64,000 nt of DNA from positions 852,432 to 916,431 of the forward strand of contig NW_008705566.1 in assembly GCF_000186865.1 (NCBI RefSeq), in the 5' to 3' direction. Made by a program: the position numbers and the translations under genes. Below are positions 8,238 to 16,828 of this stretch, in pieces. Position 1 is the first letter of the stretch; each line of letters begins with the position of its first letter. Source of the stretch: Aureococcus anophagefferens (Eukaryota > Sar > Pelagophyceae > Pelagomonadales > Pelagomonadaceae). A model generated the notes under the pieces. It was not told the origin of the DNA. It searched no databases and was given only the letters and a program-made list of their open reading frames with translations.

Positions 8238-9467
8238 ATGGTCTACTCGAACGGCGGCGCGCGGGTCGTGGAGCGCCCGCCGTCGTCGCCGACGGCCAAC
8301 GCCGACGGCTCGAAGCGGAGTTCGTGGATCGACCGCCAGCTCAGCGGCCCCACGGTCCGGCGCTACGGCTGGCTCATGCTCGTCGGCCTGTTGCTGGGCC
8401 TCGTGGTGGTGACGACGGCCCTCACGCAGCGGCGGTCGAGCGGCCCCGGCGCCATGCACGCCCACGGGACCTGGTGCGACGACGACGACGAGGCGCGGCG
8501 CGGCCACGCGCCGCCGTTGAAGTGCACGAGCTACGACCTCACGATGCGCGCGGAGCCCCTCGGCGACGACGGCGCCGCGAGCCTCGCCGCGGCGCTCGCG
8601 GGGAGCCGCTACGGCAAGCCGGAGCGGCGGCGGCTCCGGCGCCTCATCCTCCAGCACCAGGACATCTCGAGCCACGGCGCGCGGCGTTTAGCGCAGCTCA
8701 TCAACGCGTGCGCGGACGGCGACGCGGCGGGCTGCGCGCTGGACCCGACGAAGCGCTTCGAGCTCGACGTGCGCGCGAACCCCATCGGCCAGCGCGGCGT
8801 CGAGCAGCTGCGGTCGGCCGTGGAGCGCGCGCGGTCGCGCGGCTTCCGCGTCGTCGTCTTCGCGGGCGGCAAGATCGAGGAGTCGTTCCTCAAGAAGGGG
8901 CCCCTGCTCAAGCTCGGCGCCCTCGAGTTCCAGCTCGGCCGCAAGGTCGAGCAGAAGCAGTACTACGACTTCGAGTTCCGCCTGCCGCCGACGTGGCAGG
9001 AGCGCGTGCTGCCGCGCGACGTGTCGACGACGCTCCGGATCCGCGTCGTCATCGCCGTCGTCGCCTTCCTCTGCGGCATCCTCTCGACGAAGCTCCACCT
9101 GCCCGTCAAGGTCGTCTGGAACGAGGAGGCCGTCGTCGAGGCCGTGAAGACGACGCGCCGCTTCACGCAGTTCATCGGCGACACGTTCCGCCCGGGTCAG
9201 TTCAAGGAGTCGCTCCGGTCCGCGAGCCCCGTCGCCGGCGTCCAGACGGCGACGCTCCACCAGGCCCTCACGTCCATCCGCGACGACGAGGACGACGACG
9301 ACGACGACGACGGCGAGTCCGTGACCTTCGACAAGCTGCCGACCCTCATGCGCACCATGTCCGAGCGGAGCGACCGGGACCGGTCCGACGACGACGACGA
9401 CGAGCCGCGCCGCGTCCGCAACAGCGCCACCAAGGTCTTCAAGCCCACGACGACCCGCTTCGCGTGA
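8238..9467 (+). CDS. Two-helix membrane protein with a degenerate leucine-rich-like region, unknown
   Basis: 409 residues from the ATG at 8238. There is a transmembrane helix at about 45-65 (YGWLMLVGLLLGLVVVTTAL), then a lumenal or cytosolic region resembling ribonuclease-inhibitor-like repeats (LGDDGAASLAAALAGS; RANPIGQRGVEQLRSAV), then a second hydrophobic helix near IRVVIAVVAFLCGILS. The last ~130 residues hold two poly-Asp runs and Arg/Ser-rich stretches with many possible phosphorylation sites. No known family is recognised. It runs convergently into the TRM10-like gene with only 16 bp between the stops. Confidence 0.65.
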   Translation: MVYSNGGARVVERPPSSPTANADGSKRSSWIDRQLSGPTVRRYGWLMLVGLLLGLVVVTTALTQRRSSGPGAMHAHGTWCDDDDEARRGHAPPLKCTSYDLTMRAEPLGDDGAASLAAALAGSRYGKPERRRLRRLILQHQDISSHGARRLAQLINACADGDAAGCALDPTKRFELDVRANPIGQRGVEQLRSAVERARSRGFRVVVFAGGKIEESFLKKGPLLKLGALEFQLGRKVEQKQYYDFEFRLPPTWQERVLPRDVSTTLRIRVVIAVVAFLCGILSTKLHLPVKVVWNEEAVVEAVKTTRRFTQFIGDTFRPGQFKESLRSASPVAGVQTATLHQALTSIRDDEDDDDDDDGESVTFDKLPTLMRTMSERSDRDRSDDDDDEPRRVRNSATKVFKPTTTRFA

Positions 9468-9483
9468 GGCCGGCGAACGATGT

Positions 9484-10476
9484 TTAAGACGAGGCGGGGA
9501 AGAGGCGATCCCGCTCTTTCTTTTGCCCGTTGGCCCTCCGCGCATCCCGCTTCGCTTGGACCGACAGGCGCGGCGGCGTGGGCTTGCCGTCGGGGAGCGC
9601 CGCGACGAGCGCGTCGGCCCAGTCGCCGCCGTTGTCGCGGAGCCGCATGAGGCAGTGGAGGACGACGTCGATGTTGAGGACGACCTTGCGCGCGCCGCCG
9701 CGGTGCGCGAGCGCGCCCTTGTGCTCCTTGATGGGCAGCCGCCGCACGTCGCAGCCGCGCAACGCCGCGGCGTGCAGCGTCGCGCGTTTGGCGACCGTGC
9801 GGTCCACGAGCGCGCCGACGACGTAGGTGCAGCCGTCCTCGAGGCCCTCGAGGGGCTCGTCGGCGTCGGGCGTGAGGTAGACGACGCGGCGCGGCCGCGC
9901 GTCGCGCCGCTGCCACGTGGACCGCGCGTCGCGGACGACGGGCCACTCGCCGGCGCCGACGTTCGCCAACGCCTCGGCGGCCTCGCCCTCGTAGCCCGCG
10001 AGCGTGAGCACGAGGGGCCGCAGCGACTTGCGCGCGTGGCCCGTCGCGTCCGCGAGCTGGCGGCAGATGCTCCGCCGGCCGCGGCCGTCGTGGTGGCTCG
10101 CGAACCAGCCGAGGTCGACCTCGAGCTCCGGCGCGGCGTCGCCGCCGCCGCGGTCGTGGCCGTCGACGGCCGCGCGGACCCGCGCGCGGCCCGCCTCCTC
10201 GGCGTCGCGCAGCGCGCGCGCGGCCATGACCGCCGCGGCCTCGCCGCCGCCGTAGCGCTCCGCGAGCGCCTCGCCCCGCCGCTTCGACCGGCCCCGCTCG
10301 CCCAGGCGCCGGTCGCGCTTCTCCCCGCGCAGCGCCTGCGACGCCGCCAGCAGCCGCCGCCGGCGCGTGCGCTTTTGCTGCTCGTCCTCCGCCTTCTCGT
10401 CGGCAGCGGCGAAATACCAGAACGCGGCGGCGAGGGCCAGCGCGGCGGCGCCGGCGATGGCGACGGTCTTGCTCAT
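9484..10476 (-). CDS. TRM10-like SPOUT tRNA (guanine/adenine N1, position 9) methyltransferase
   Basis: 330 residues. The family signature is clear: VVYLTPDADEPLEGLEDG, then TYVVGALVDRT, then RRLPIKEH and KVVLNIDVVLHCLM, matching the SAM-binding knot of Trm10 enzymes that methylate N1 of purine 9 in tRNA. Unusually the protein starts with a hydrophobic segment (VAIAGAAALALAAAFWYFAAA) followed by a very basic linker, so it may be membrane-tethered or organelle-targeted instead of simply nuclear or cytosolic. The Arg/Lys-rich linker could bind tRNA. Single exon; the stop is TAA at 9484-9486. Confidence 0.85.
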   Translation of the reverse strand: MSKTVAIAGAAALALAAAFWYFAAADEKAEDEQQKRTRRRRLLAASQALRGEKRDRRLGERGRSKRRGEALAERYGGGEAAAVMAARALRDAEEAGRARVRAAVDGHDRGGGDAAPELEVDLGWFASHHDGRGRRSICRQLADATGHARKSLRPLVLTLAGYEGEAAEALANVGAGEWPVVRDARSTWQRRDARPRRVVYLTPDADEPLEGLEDGCTYVVGALVDRTVAKRATLHAAALRGCDVRRLPIKEHKGALAHRGGARKVVLNIDVVLHCLMRLRDNGGDWADALVAALPDGKPTPPRLSVQAKRDARRANGQKKERDRLFPASS

Positions 10477-10849
10477 CGTGCGATGCGACGCGCGTCGCTC
10501 TTTTATGGACGACGACGATCACAGCAGCGAGAACGAGGACACACCAAACCCGAGCTAGCGGAAGCGCATAACTCGCCGTCAAAAGGCAACGCGTGTGCAA
10601 CACGTTCTAGGCTAGGAGAGGTTAACAGCTAGAGGGCCTACCCGGGGGGTTTGCGGCACCAGGCCTTGCGGCACTGGGACTCCAAGCCTAGCCGCGGCTG
10701 AACACGAGCAGCCGGGCTGGCGTTCAATCTGCCGTCGACAGCAGCCCTGCAGTCGATCGGCGCCACTCGACGACGTTCCTGCCGCGGGGCAGCCTCGAGC
10801 ACCGCCACTCGACGACGTTCCTGCCGCGGGGCAGCCTCGACTCGACAAA
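10477..10849. other. Gene-free divergent spacer with repeats
   Basis: 373 bp between the TRM10-like gene and the EF-hand gene. It holds a 38-bp repeat in two copies (10761-10798 and 10803-10840), repeated TTGCGGCAC words near 10651-10675, and at about 10504-10557 a short frame (DDDDHSSENEDTP) that echoes the first residues of the downstream protein (EDDEYSENEDAP). No complete gene is supported. Confidence 0.6.
10761..10840. repeat. 38-bp direct repeat, two copies, period 42
   Basis: The unit CGCCACTCGACGACGTTCCT... ending GGGGCAGCCTCGA occurs at 10761-10798 and 10803-10840 with no mismatch seen. The second copy ends 9 bp before the ATG of the EF-hand gene, so the repeat is probably within its promoter or 5' leader. 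Confidence 0.9.
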
Positions 10850-11641
10850 ATGTTCACGGAGGACGACGAGTACAGCGAGAACGAGGACGCGCCGCCGCTG
10901 ACGAGCCCGCCGCCGCCGCCGCCGCCGCCGCCGCCCCAGAAGACCTACGCGGCGTTCAACTACCCGCCGCCGCCGGCCGTGGAGCCGCCGGCGTCGCGCC
11001 CAAGCGTCAAGCCCGTCCCGATGGGCGACGAGGCGCACCCCGGCGCGTCGCGGTCGCTCGGCGCCGCGCGGCGCTGCGTCGAGCACTTCATGGGCGACGG
11101 CGACGCGGAGCTCGAGGCCGCGCTCGCGGCGCACCCGACGCGGCGCGGCCGCGGCGGCCGCGCGCTCGACGAGACGACGCTCCAGCAGCTGCGCGCCATC
11201 TTCGCGGCCAACGACGCCGACGGCGCCGAGGCCCTCGACGAGGCCCAGCTCAAGGGCGCCATCGAGATGCTCGGGCTCAAGGCGTCGACGGCGCTCGTCT
11301 CCAAGTTCTTCGCGCGCCGCGAGGACGACCTCAGCGAGACCATCAGCCTCCCCGAGTTCGTCCTCGCCGCCGCCGACGAGCTCGACGCCGCCCAGTCCAT
11401 CGAGCCCGAGATGCTCCAGCTCTTCCAGCTCTTCGACGAGCCGGGCACGGGCGCCGTCGACGTCGCGACGCTCCGCCACCTCCTCTGCGACTTCACGTCC
11501 CCCGAGCGCCTCACGAAGGAGGAGTTCGACGACTTCGCCGAGTGCGCGGGGCTGAGCGGCGGCGAGGACGTCAAGTTCGACTACAAGAAGTACGTCCACA
11601 ACATGATGGTCGGCAAGCCCCTCGTCTCGATGCGCGTCTAG
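10850..11641 (+). CDS. EF-hand-like calcium-binding protein with poly-proline N-terminus
   Basis: 263 residues. An acidic start (EDDEYSENEDAPP) leads into a run of about ten prolines and a Pro-rich linker. From about residue 105 there are four EF-hand-like helix-loop-helix units in the calmodulin/centrin style: AIFAANDADGAEALDEAQL, then a loop-poor unit (REDDLSETISLPEFV), then FDEPGTGAVDVATLRHL and a terminal unit with FDYKKYVHNMM. Most loops lack the full set of acidic ligands, so calcium binding is probably weak or confined to the first loop. It could act as a calcium-tuned adaptor whose proline arm binds SH3 or profilin-type partners; that is an inference. Its stop interlocks with that of the convergent CHAT gene. 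Confidence 0.7.
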   Translation: MFTEDDEYSENEDAPPLTSPPPPPPPPPPQKTYAAFNYPPPPAVEPPASRPSVKPVPMGDEAHPGASRSLGAARRCVEHFMGDGDAELEAALAAHPTRRGRGGRALDETTLQQLRAIFAANDADGAEALDEAQLKGAIEMLGLKASTALVSKFFARREDDLSETISLPEFVLAAADELDAAQSIEPEMLQLFQLFDEPGTGAVDVATLRHLLCDFTSPERLTKEEFDDFAECAGLSGGEDVKFDYKKYVHNMMVGKPLVSMRV

Positions 11642-13590
11642 CTTAGGTCGTAGAGGAGGATGACCGCGGCGAGGTCGAGGCACGCGTGAACGACGGCGTC
11701 GAGGCGCAGCGAGAAGGCGCGCGGCGGGTCGAGCCACGCGTCGACGAGGAGCCGCGTAACCCAGACGGCGCCGAGCGCGCGCGCGACGTGCCGCGGCGCG
11801 ACCGCGGGCCACGGGCTTCTGAGGAGCGGTCGCCGCGGCTCGTCGGTCGGTGGCGGCGCCGCGGGCCGCGCGTCGAATTCCGTCTCGTCCTCCTCCGGCG
11901 CCTCGAACTCGCTGCCTTTTTCGATGACGAAGCGGATTTCATCCCGCAAACGCGTGATCTCCGCGCCTGAGTCGAAGCCCTTCGACTTGAGCACGCGTAA
12001 AAGCCGGTCGAGGGGCTCGAGGGGCGCGGCGGGCGTCGGCGGCGACGGCGGCTCGCTCCGCGCGGCGGCGATGGCCGCCCGGGCCTTGTCCTCGCATTCG
12101 AAGAGCAGGTTCAGCAACGACGACGAAAGCGAGATTGCAAACGGGATCCCGGACAGCGCGTCGATGACGGGATGCGCCGCCGCGTCGCGCACGAGGTCCG
12201 CGGGCGCCACGCGCGGCGCGCGCGTGGCGCCGTAGGCGCGCCGCGAGAGCTCCGGCGACCGCTGGAGCAGGAGCTTCGCGGCGGGCGCGGGCTCGAGCGG
12301 CGACAGCTTCACGACGCGCTCCGTGACGGCGAGCACGTGGCCGAGCGGTCCGGACGACGTCGTTAAAATGATGTGCGCCTTGGAAGCGGTGGACAGCAAA
12401 TCCGCCAGCAGCTTCTGGCACTGGGCCCGCACCAGGAGCTCGTGGCGCGGCATCGCGAGCAGGAGCCGCTCGAAGTCGTCGACGACGATGAGCACCTTGC
12501 GCTCCCGCAGCGACGACAGCAGGCCCGGGTCATCGACGACCGACGCCAGCGACGACCGCCGGTCGAGCAGGGAACTCCTGTCGTCGTCGTCGTGGCCGTA
12601 GCGCGACGAGTTCCGCCGGAGCAGCCGCGGCGTGCCGAAGGGTTCGTCGAGGTCGCCCAGGATCGCCGTCGCGGCCTCCAAAACGTCGTCGAAGAGCGTG
12701 TCGCGGCTTCGCGCCTTCAGCCAGCACACGGCCTCGAAGTGGTTCCGGCCCGCGACGTACTGGGCGGCCGCGGCGGCGAGGGCCGACTTGCCGGACCCGA
12801 AGGCGCCCGTGATCGTCGTGAGGCGGTGGCGGAGCAGCGAATCCACGCACCCGGCGAGGTCCGACGTCCGGCCGATGTACCACGTCGGCGCCGGCGGCGC
12901 GTTCGAAGGCGTCCGCGGCGTCGTCGTGACCAGCAACCCGCCCCGCGGCGCGTTTTCGCAGAAGACGCGCTCGTCGTGCGCTTCGCCCTCGGGAAGGAGC
13001 ACGAAGATCGGCGGCGTCGCGCCGTTGCTCGCCGCCGCGCAGCCAATATCGAACGCCTGCTTCACCGTGCGCCCCGCGATGATGCCCAGGTAAAAGGCCT
13101 TGCAGAAGCTCGTCGCCGCGCGGTCCGACACGCGGCCCGCGTTCTGCGCCGCTGAAACGGCGACGACGTGCGGCACGCCCGCGCCGACGAAGGCGCGGCC
13201 CGCGGCCTCGCTGTGGCAAGAGTTCACGACGACGAGCCGCACGCCGTGGCCGCCCGCGGAGACGAGCGCTCGCAGGGCCTCCGGGCTGAGCGCGACCGCG
13301 GCGCCTCTGCCGTCCTCGAAGCAGAGGAAATCGGGGTGGCCGTGGCCGGCAAAGTGCAGAATCTTCGCGCCCAGGGTCATGCTCGATCGCAGCGCGTCGA
13401 CCGTAGCATAACGCATCTGCAGCTCCACCTCCAGGCCCGTGTCCTCGGAGCCTTCGCGCAGCGCTTCCTGCAGGTTCGTCGCCTCACTCTCTGTGTCGAT
13501 GATGGGCAGCTCCACGAGCCGGCCCTCGACGCCGCGCTGCGCCGCCAGCGGATTCGACAGCAGACATACGACTCGATTCACTGCCGGCAT
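11638..13590 (-). CDS. CHAT-protease / STAND NTPase fusion (metacaspase-like immune-type protein)
   Basis: 650 residues, single exon. Residues about 1-210 form a caspase-like CHAT domain with the His motif LHFAGHGHPD (His 83) and the Cys motif VVVNSCHSEA (Cys 125), followed by family-typical strands (VVAVSAAQNAGRVSD, FCKAFYLGIIAGRTV). After a linker comes WYIGRTSDL and a P-loop NTPase: Walker A GAFGSGKS (262-269) and Walker B VLIVVDDFE (about 366-374), then ILTTSSGPLG (sensor-like), as in STAND/NACHT/NB-ARC switches. The C-terminus has a hydrophobic helix region but no WD40, TPR or LRR repeats. In bacteria and fungi such fusions act as ligand-gated proteases in cell-death or defence; here that role is inferred. 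Ser/Asp-rich insert at about 329-352. Confidence 0.8.
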   Translation of the reverse strand: MPAVNRVVCLLSNPLAAQRGVEGRLVELPIIDTESEATNLQEALREGSEDTGLEVELQMRYATVDALRSSMTLGAKILHFAGHGHPDFLCFEDGRGAAVALSPEALRALVSAGGHGVRLVVVNSCHSEAAGRAFVGAGVPHVVAVSAAQNAGRVSDRAATSFCKAFYLGIIAGRTVKQAFDIGCAAASNGATPPIFVLLPEGEAHDERVFCENAPRGGLLVTTTPRTPSNAPPAPTWYIGRTSDLAGCVDSLLRHRLTTITGAFGSGKSALAAAAAQYVAGRNHFEAVCWLKARSRDTLFDDVLEAATAILGDLDEPFGTPRLLRRNSSRYGHDDDDRSSLLDRRSSLASVVDDPGLLSSLRERKVLIVVDDFERLLLAMPRHELLVRAQCQKLLADLLSTASKAHIILTTSSGPLGHVLAVTERVVKLSPLEPAPAAKLLLQRSPELSRRAYGATRAPRVAPADLVRDAAAHPVIDALSGIPFAISLSSSLLNLLFECEDKARAAIAAARSEPPSPPTPAAPLEPLDRLLRVLKSKGFDSGAEITRLRDEIRFVIEKGSEFEAPEEDETEFDARPAAPPPTDEPRRPLLRSPWPAVAPRHVARALGAVWVTRLLVDAWLDPPRAFSLRLDAVVHACLDLAAVILLYDLS

Positions 13591-13632
13591 TTTTGGGGGC
13601 AGCTAGTCTGGGCCCATATGACAAAACGCGGC

Positions 13633-13643
13633 TTTATATAAAA
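13633..13643 (+). promoter_or_regulatory. TATA-like box for the TPR-DnaJ gene
   Basis: TTTATATAAAA stands in a 237-bp divergent spacer between the CHAT gene (start 13590, minus) and the TPR-J gene (start 13828, plus). It is the clearest TATA-like word I saw in the window. It could serve either direction, but distance (about 185 bp upstream of 13828 versus about 45 bp from 13590) means it may serve the CHAT gene instead. Confidence 0.4.
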
Positions 13644-13827
13644 CATCAAGTTGACGTTCAACGCTCGCCGCTGCACATTCGAAATTGCCACAGGCGCTCA
13701 AGCTCGTGGAGCGCCTGCTTGGGCAGCGTCTGCAGCAAGCCCGCGACGACCAGCTCGCGCACGCAGGCAGCCTCTGCGGCGCGCCCCGGCAGCCTTTGCA
13801 GCGCCCGCGCAGCCGCAACCAACAACC

Positions 13828-16755
13828 ATGTCGCTCATGGGCCCCGGCGCGATGACGGAGTACGAGGCGCCGAGCCGGGGCCGGCGCGCGCGGGGCACGG
13901 TCTACGTCGACGACCCCGCCGTGGGCTTCTTCGTCGCCGGGTCGTCGCTCAGGGACATGAACGGCATCTACACGCGCAAGGACTGCGCCGTGCCGGGCTT
14001 TCGCGTGGCCATGTCCTACGCGCACAGCGGGAAGAACGGCTGGTGCATGGCGCTCTGCGCGGAGCAGCGCGAGCGCAAGCCCAAGCCGACGGCCGTCGCG
14101 AAGCGGAAGCCGCCCAAGATCCCCGGCGGCGACGACAGCGACTGGGAGACCGAGGAGTCGGAGGAGGAGCTGTCGCCCGAGGAGGAGGAGGACGACGACG
14201 ACGACGACGCGGCCTACCTCTGGCGGCTCGTCGATCCGACGTTCCGTTCGCGGTTCACGCACAAGGGCGACACGTTGATTCCCGGCGCGGGCACGCGGTG
14301 GACGGCCGTCGGCGATGCCGGCGCCGTCGGGAGTGGCGAGTGCTTCGGCGGCGGCGACCAGATGGTCGAGGGCCGGAGCGAGGAGGAGGTCGAGGACGAG
14401 CTGCCCTGGCAGATCATCGCGCTGCTGGACGCGGGCATCACGCGCGACCTGCTGCGGTCCGCGGCGTGGCGCGAGCACAAGATCCGCGTCGCAGCCAGCG
14501 GCGAGGAGCTGCCGACGCTGCCCGCGCGGTCGCTCGAGGCGCTCCTCGGCGGCCGGACCTACGGCGCGGGCGCGGACGCGGCGCTCGTCGAGGAGTGCTG
14601 GCTCTACACGGCCGTCGCCGGCTGCGCGCTCCGCCCCGCCGTCGGCTCGCGCCGCCGCGTCGGCGCGGTGAACGCGGGCGACTATTTGCGGGTCGTCGAG
14701 CGCCGGAGCGACGGCGGCGGGGACCTCTGGCTCAAGGTCGACGACGGCGACGGCGACGTGGCGTGGCTGCCCGCGGCCGACGCGGCGCCGGTGCCCGCGG
14801 GCGACGTCGCGTCCGCGGCGCCGCCCGAGGAGCCGGACCCGGAGATCGAGGCCGCCTTCGACCGGCCCTTCGAGGCGCGCCTCGAGGGTGACGAGGAGAC
14901 GACGGTCGTCGAGGCGGAGGAGGAAGACGACGACGACGCGGAGGCGGACGCGCCGCGCGAAGAGGCGCCGGTCGTGGCCCAGCGCGCGCGGGACCTGAAC
15001 GTCGGCGACCGCTGCGTGCTCCACTCGCTCCTGGGAAGCGGCTTCGGCCTCGAGGGCTCCGTGGGCACGGTCGTGAAGGCGCGGTCCGCCGACGGCCGCT
15101 ACGAGATCGCCGTCGACGGCGCCGAGGGCGCGAAGCGGCGCGTCGTCTCCGTCAAGGCGCGGAACGTCCACTCCGTCGACGCCGTCGCCGACGGCGAGCC
15201 GTCCGCCGAGGCCGTGCTCCTGGGCGTCGACCCGCGGGACCTCGTGCCCTCCAAGGGCTGCGTCGTCGACTTCGCGGCGCGCGCGTCGGAGCGCGACGCC
15301 GCCTTCGACGCGCGCCTCGAGTCGGACCCGGCCGGCGACGACGCGGACAAGATCCAGTTCGCGCGCGAGCGCCTGCTGGAGGCCTACGGCGGCGAGACGG
15401 GCATGCACGCGACGCTGCCCGCCGCCGTCCTCGACGCGTCGCCGCTGGATTTGGTCGCCGGCGGCTGCTGCGGCGTCCGCGCGGCCGACGCGGCGACGCG
15501 CGGCGCCGCGGACGACAGCGTCGACGAGGCCTTCCGGGGCTGCCGCACGCTCCAGCAGGTCATCGCCGACGAGGCCGCTAGATTGACGGGTCTAGCGGCG
15601 CTCGAGGAGGACGACGACGCGGTCCTGCGCTGCGCGCTGGCGAGCTTGTACGGCCGGGTCCGCCGCTACCCCGCGGCGCTCGCCGAGGCGCGGCGCGCCG
15701 TCGCGGGCGACGGCTCGTCGGCCGCGGCGCTCGCGACGCTCGGGCTCTTGGAACTCCAGACCTCCCAGTCCCGCGCGCGCGCGCTCGCCACGCTGAAGAA
15801 GGCGACGACGGCGGGCGCGGCCGCGGGCGCGGCGGGCGGCTGGGGCGCGAGGACGGCGGCCGCGGCGCTCCGCCGGTGCACGCGGTCCGCGAACTTCAAG
15901 ACGAAAGGCGACGACGCCTACGCGCGCGGCGACTTCGGCGCGGCCGTGGACCGCTACACGGACGCCGTCGAGGCCGCGGCGGCGGAGGATCCGACGTTCC
16001 GCGCGGTCTGCCTGAGCAACCGCGCGGCCTGCAGGCGCCGGAAGCGCGACCTCGAGGGCGCGCTCGCGGACGTCGACGCGGCGCTCGCTTTATTCCCGAC
16101 GTACGCGCGCGCGCGGTTCCGCCGCGCCTGCACGCTTTTAGAGCTGGACCGCCCGGCGGTGGACGCCTTCGTCGACGTCTACCGCCACGACCGCGACTGG
16201 CCGGACCTCTGCGACTGGCTCGTGCGCGCCGAGGCGCGCGAGCGGCGCCGCAAGGCGCCCTTTTACGAAAAAGACGACGCGGCGGCGTCGCCGAAAGCGC
16301 CGCCGCGCGCGGCGACGGACGACGAGATCCTCGACGAGACGAAGCACGTGGACCTCTACACGGTGCTCGGCGTGTCGGCGGACGCGACGGAGGCGATCCT
16401 CAAGCGCGCCTACCGCCTCCGGTCGCTCAAGTACCACCCGGACAAGAAGGGCGGCTCGACCTTCGCGTTCCAGCGCGTCCGCGAGGCCTTCGACACGCTG
16501 AGCGACCCGGAGAAGCGGCGCGCGTACGACCTCGGCGAGGACATCAAGAAGCCCGCGAAGGGCGGCGACTCCGAGAGCGAGTACAGCGACGAGGAGAAGC
16601 CGTCGCTCCGCGAGGAGATCGAGCGCAAGTACTACCCCGAGCGCTACGAGTTCTACCCCTTCGGCGACCCGTTCACGGCGAAGCGGAAGATGCGCGCGAA
16701 GCGCGAGCGCATGAAAAGTCGCAAGCCCGCGCCGGCCTGGTACGAGACCTACTGA
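13828..16755 (+). CDS. TPR and J-domain co-chaperone (DNAJC7/DNAJC3-like)
   Basis: 975 residues from the ATG at 13828 (context ACAACCATGT). The N-terminal half is unrecognised: a conserved-looking GTVYVDDPAVGFFVAGSS segment, acidic runs, and segments rich in GDYLRVVE / DRCVLHSLLG that look like small beta (SH3 or KOW-like) domains. From about residue 590 there are TPR-like helices; KTKGDDAYARGDFGAAVDRY and CLSNRAACRRRKRDLEGAL are good TPR consensus units. A J-domain follows (DLYTVLGVSADAT to DLGEDI) with the HPD triplet at 870-872, which stimulates Hsp70 ATPase. The tail has a KYYPERYEFYPFGDPF motif. It probably couples Hsp70/Hsp90 clients through the TPRs. Single exon. Confidence 0.85.
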   Translation: MSLMGPGAMTEYEAPSRGRRARGTVYVDDPAVGFFVAGSSLRDMNGIYTRKDCAVPGFRVAMSYAHSGKNGWCMALCAEQRERKPKPTAVAKRKPPKIPGGDDSDWETEESEEELSPEEEEDDDDDDAAYLWRLVDPTFRSRFTHKGDTLIPGAGTRWTAVGDAGAVGSGECFGGGDQMVEGRSEEEVEDELPWQIIALLDAGITRDLLRSAAWREHKIRVAASGEELPTLPARSLEALLGGRTYGAGADAALVEECWLYTAVAGCALRPAVGSRRRVGAVNAGDYLRVVERRSDGGGDLWLKVDDGDGDVAWLPAADAAPVPAGDVASAAPPEEPDPEIEAAFDRPFEARLEGDEETTVVEAEEEDDDDAEADAPREEAPVVAQRARDLNVGDRCVLHSLLGSGFGLEGSVGTVVKARSADGRYEIAVDGAEGAKRRVVSVKARNVHSVDAVADGEPSAEAVLLGVDPRDLVPSKGCVVDFAARASERDAAFDARLESDPAGDDADKIQFARERLLEAYGGETGMHATLPAAVLDASPLDLVAGGCCGVRAADAATRGAADDSVDEAFRGCRTLQQVIADEAARLTGLAALEEDDDAVLRCALASLYGRVRRYPAALAEARRAVAGDGSSAAALATLGLLELQTSQSRARALATLKKATTAGAAAGAAGGWGARTAAAALRRCTRSANFKTKGDDAYARGDFGAAVDRYTDAVEAAAAEDPTFRAVCLSNRAACRRRKRDLEGALADVDAALALFPTYARARFRRACTLLELDRPAVDAFVDVYRHDRDWPDLCDWLVRAEARERRRKAPFYEKDDAAASPKAPPRAATDDEILDETKHVDLYTVLGVSADATEAILKRAYRLRSLKYHPDKKGGSTFAFQRVREAFDTLSDPEKRRAYDLGEDIKKPAKGGDSESEYSDEEKPSLREEIERKYYPERYEFYPFGDPFTAKRKMRAKRERMKSRKPAPAWYETY

Positions 16756-16828
16756 GGCTCCCGTCCGCCCTTTTTTGTGTCGCCCGCCCGATCGAGAGGT
16801 CCTAATACACTCGGTTTTTAAACGCGGC

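Noticed and set aside
9290..9420. Microsatellite GAC repeats as a mobile or structural element
   Set aside because: They encode poly-Asp runs inside a gene and are common in GC-rich coding DNA here.
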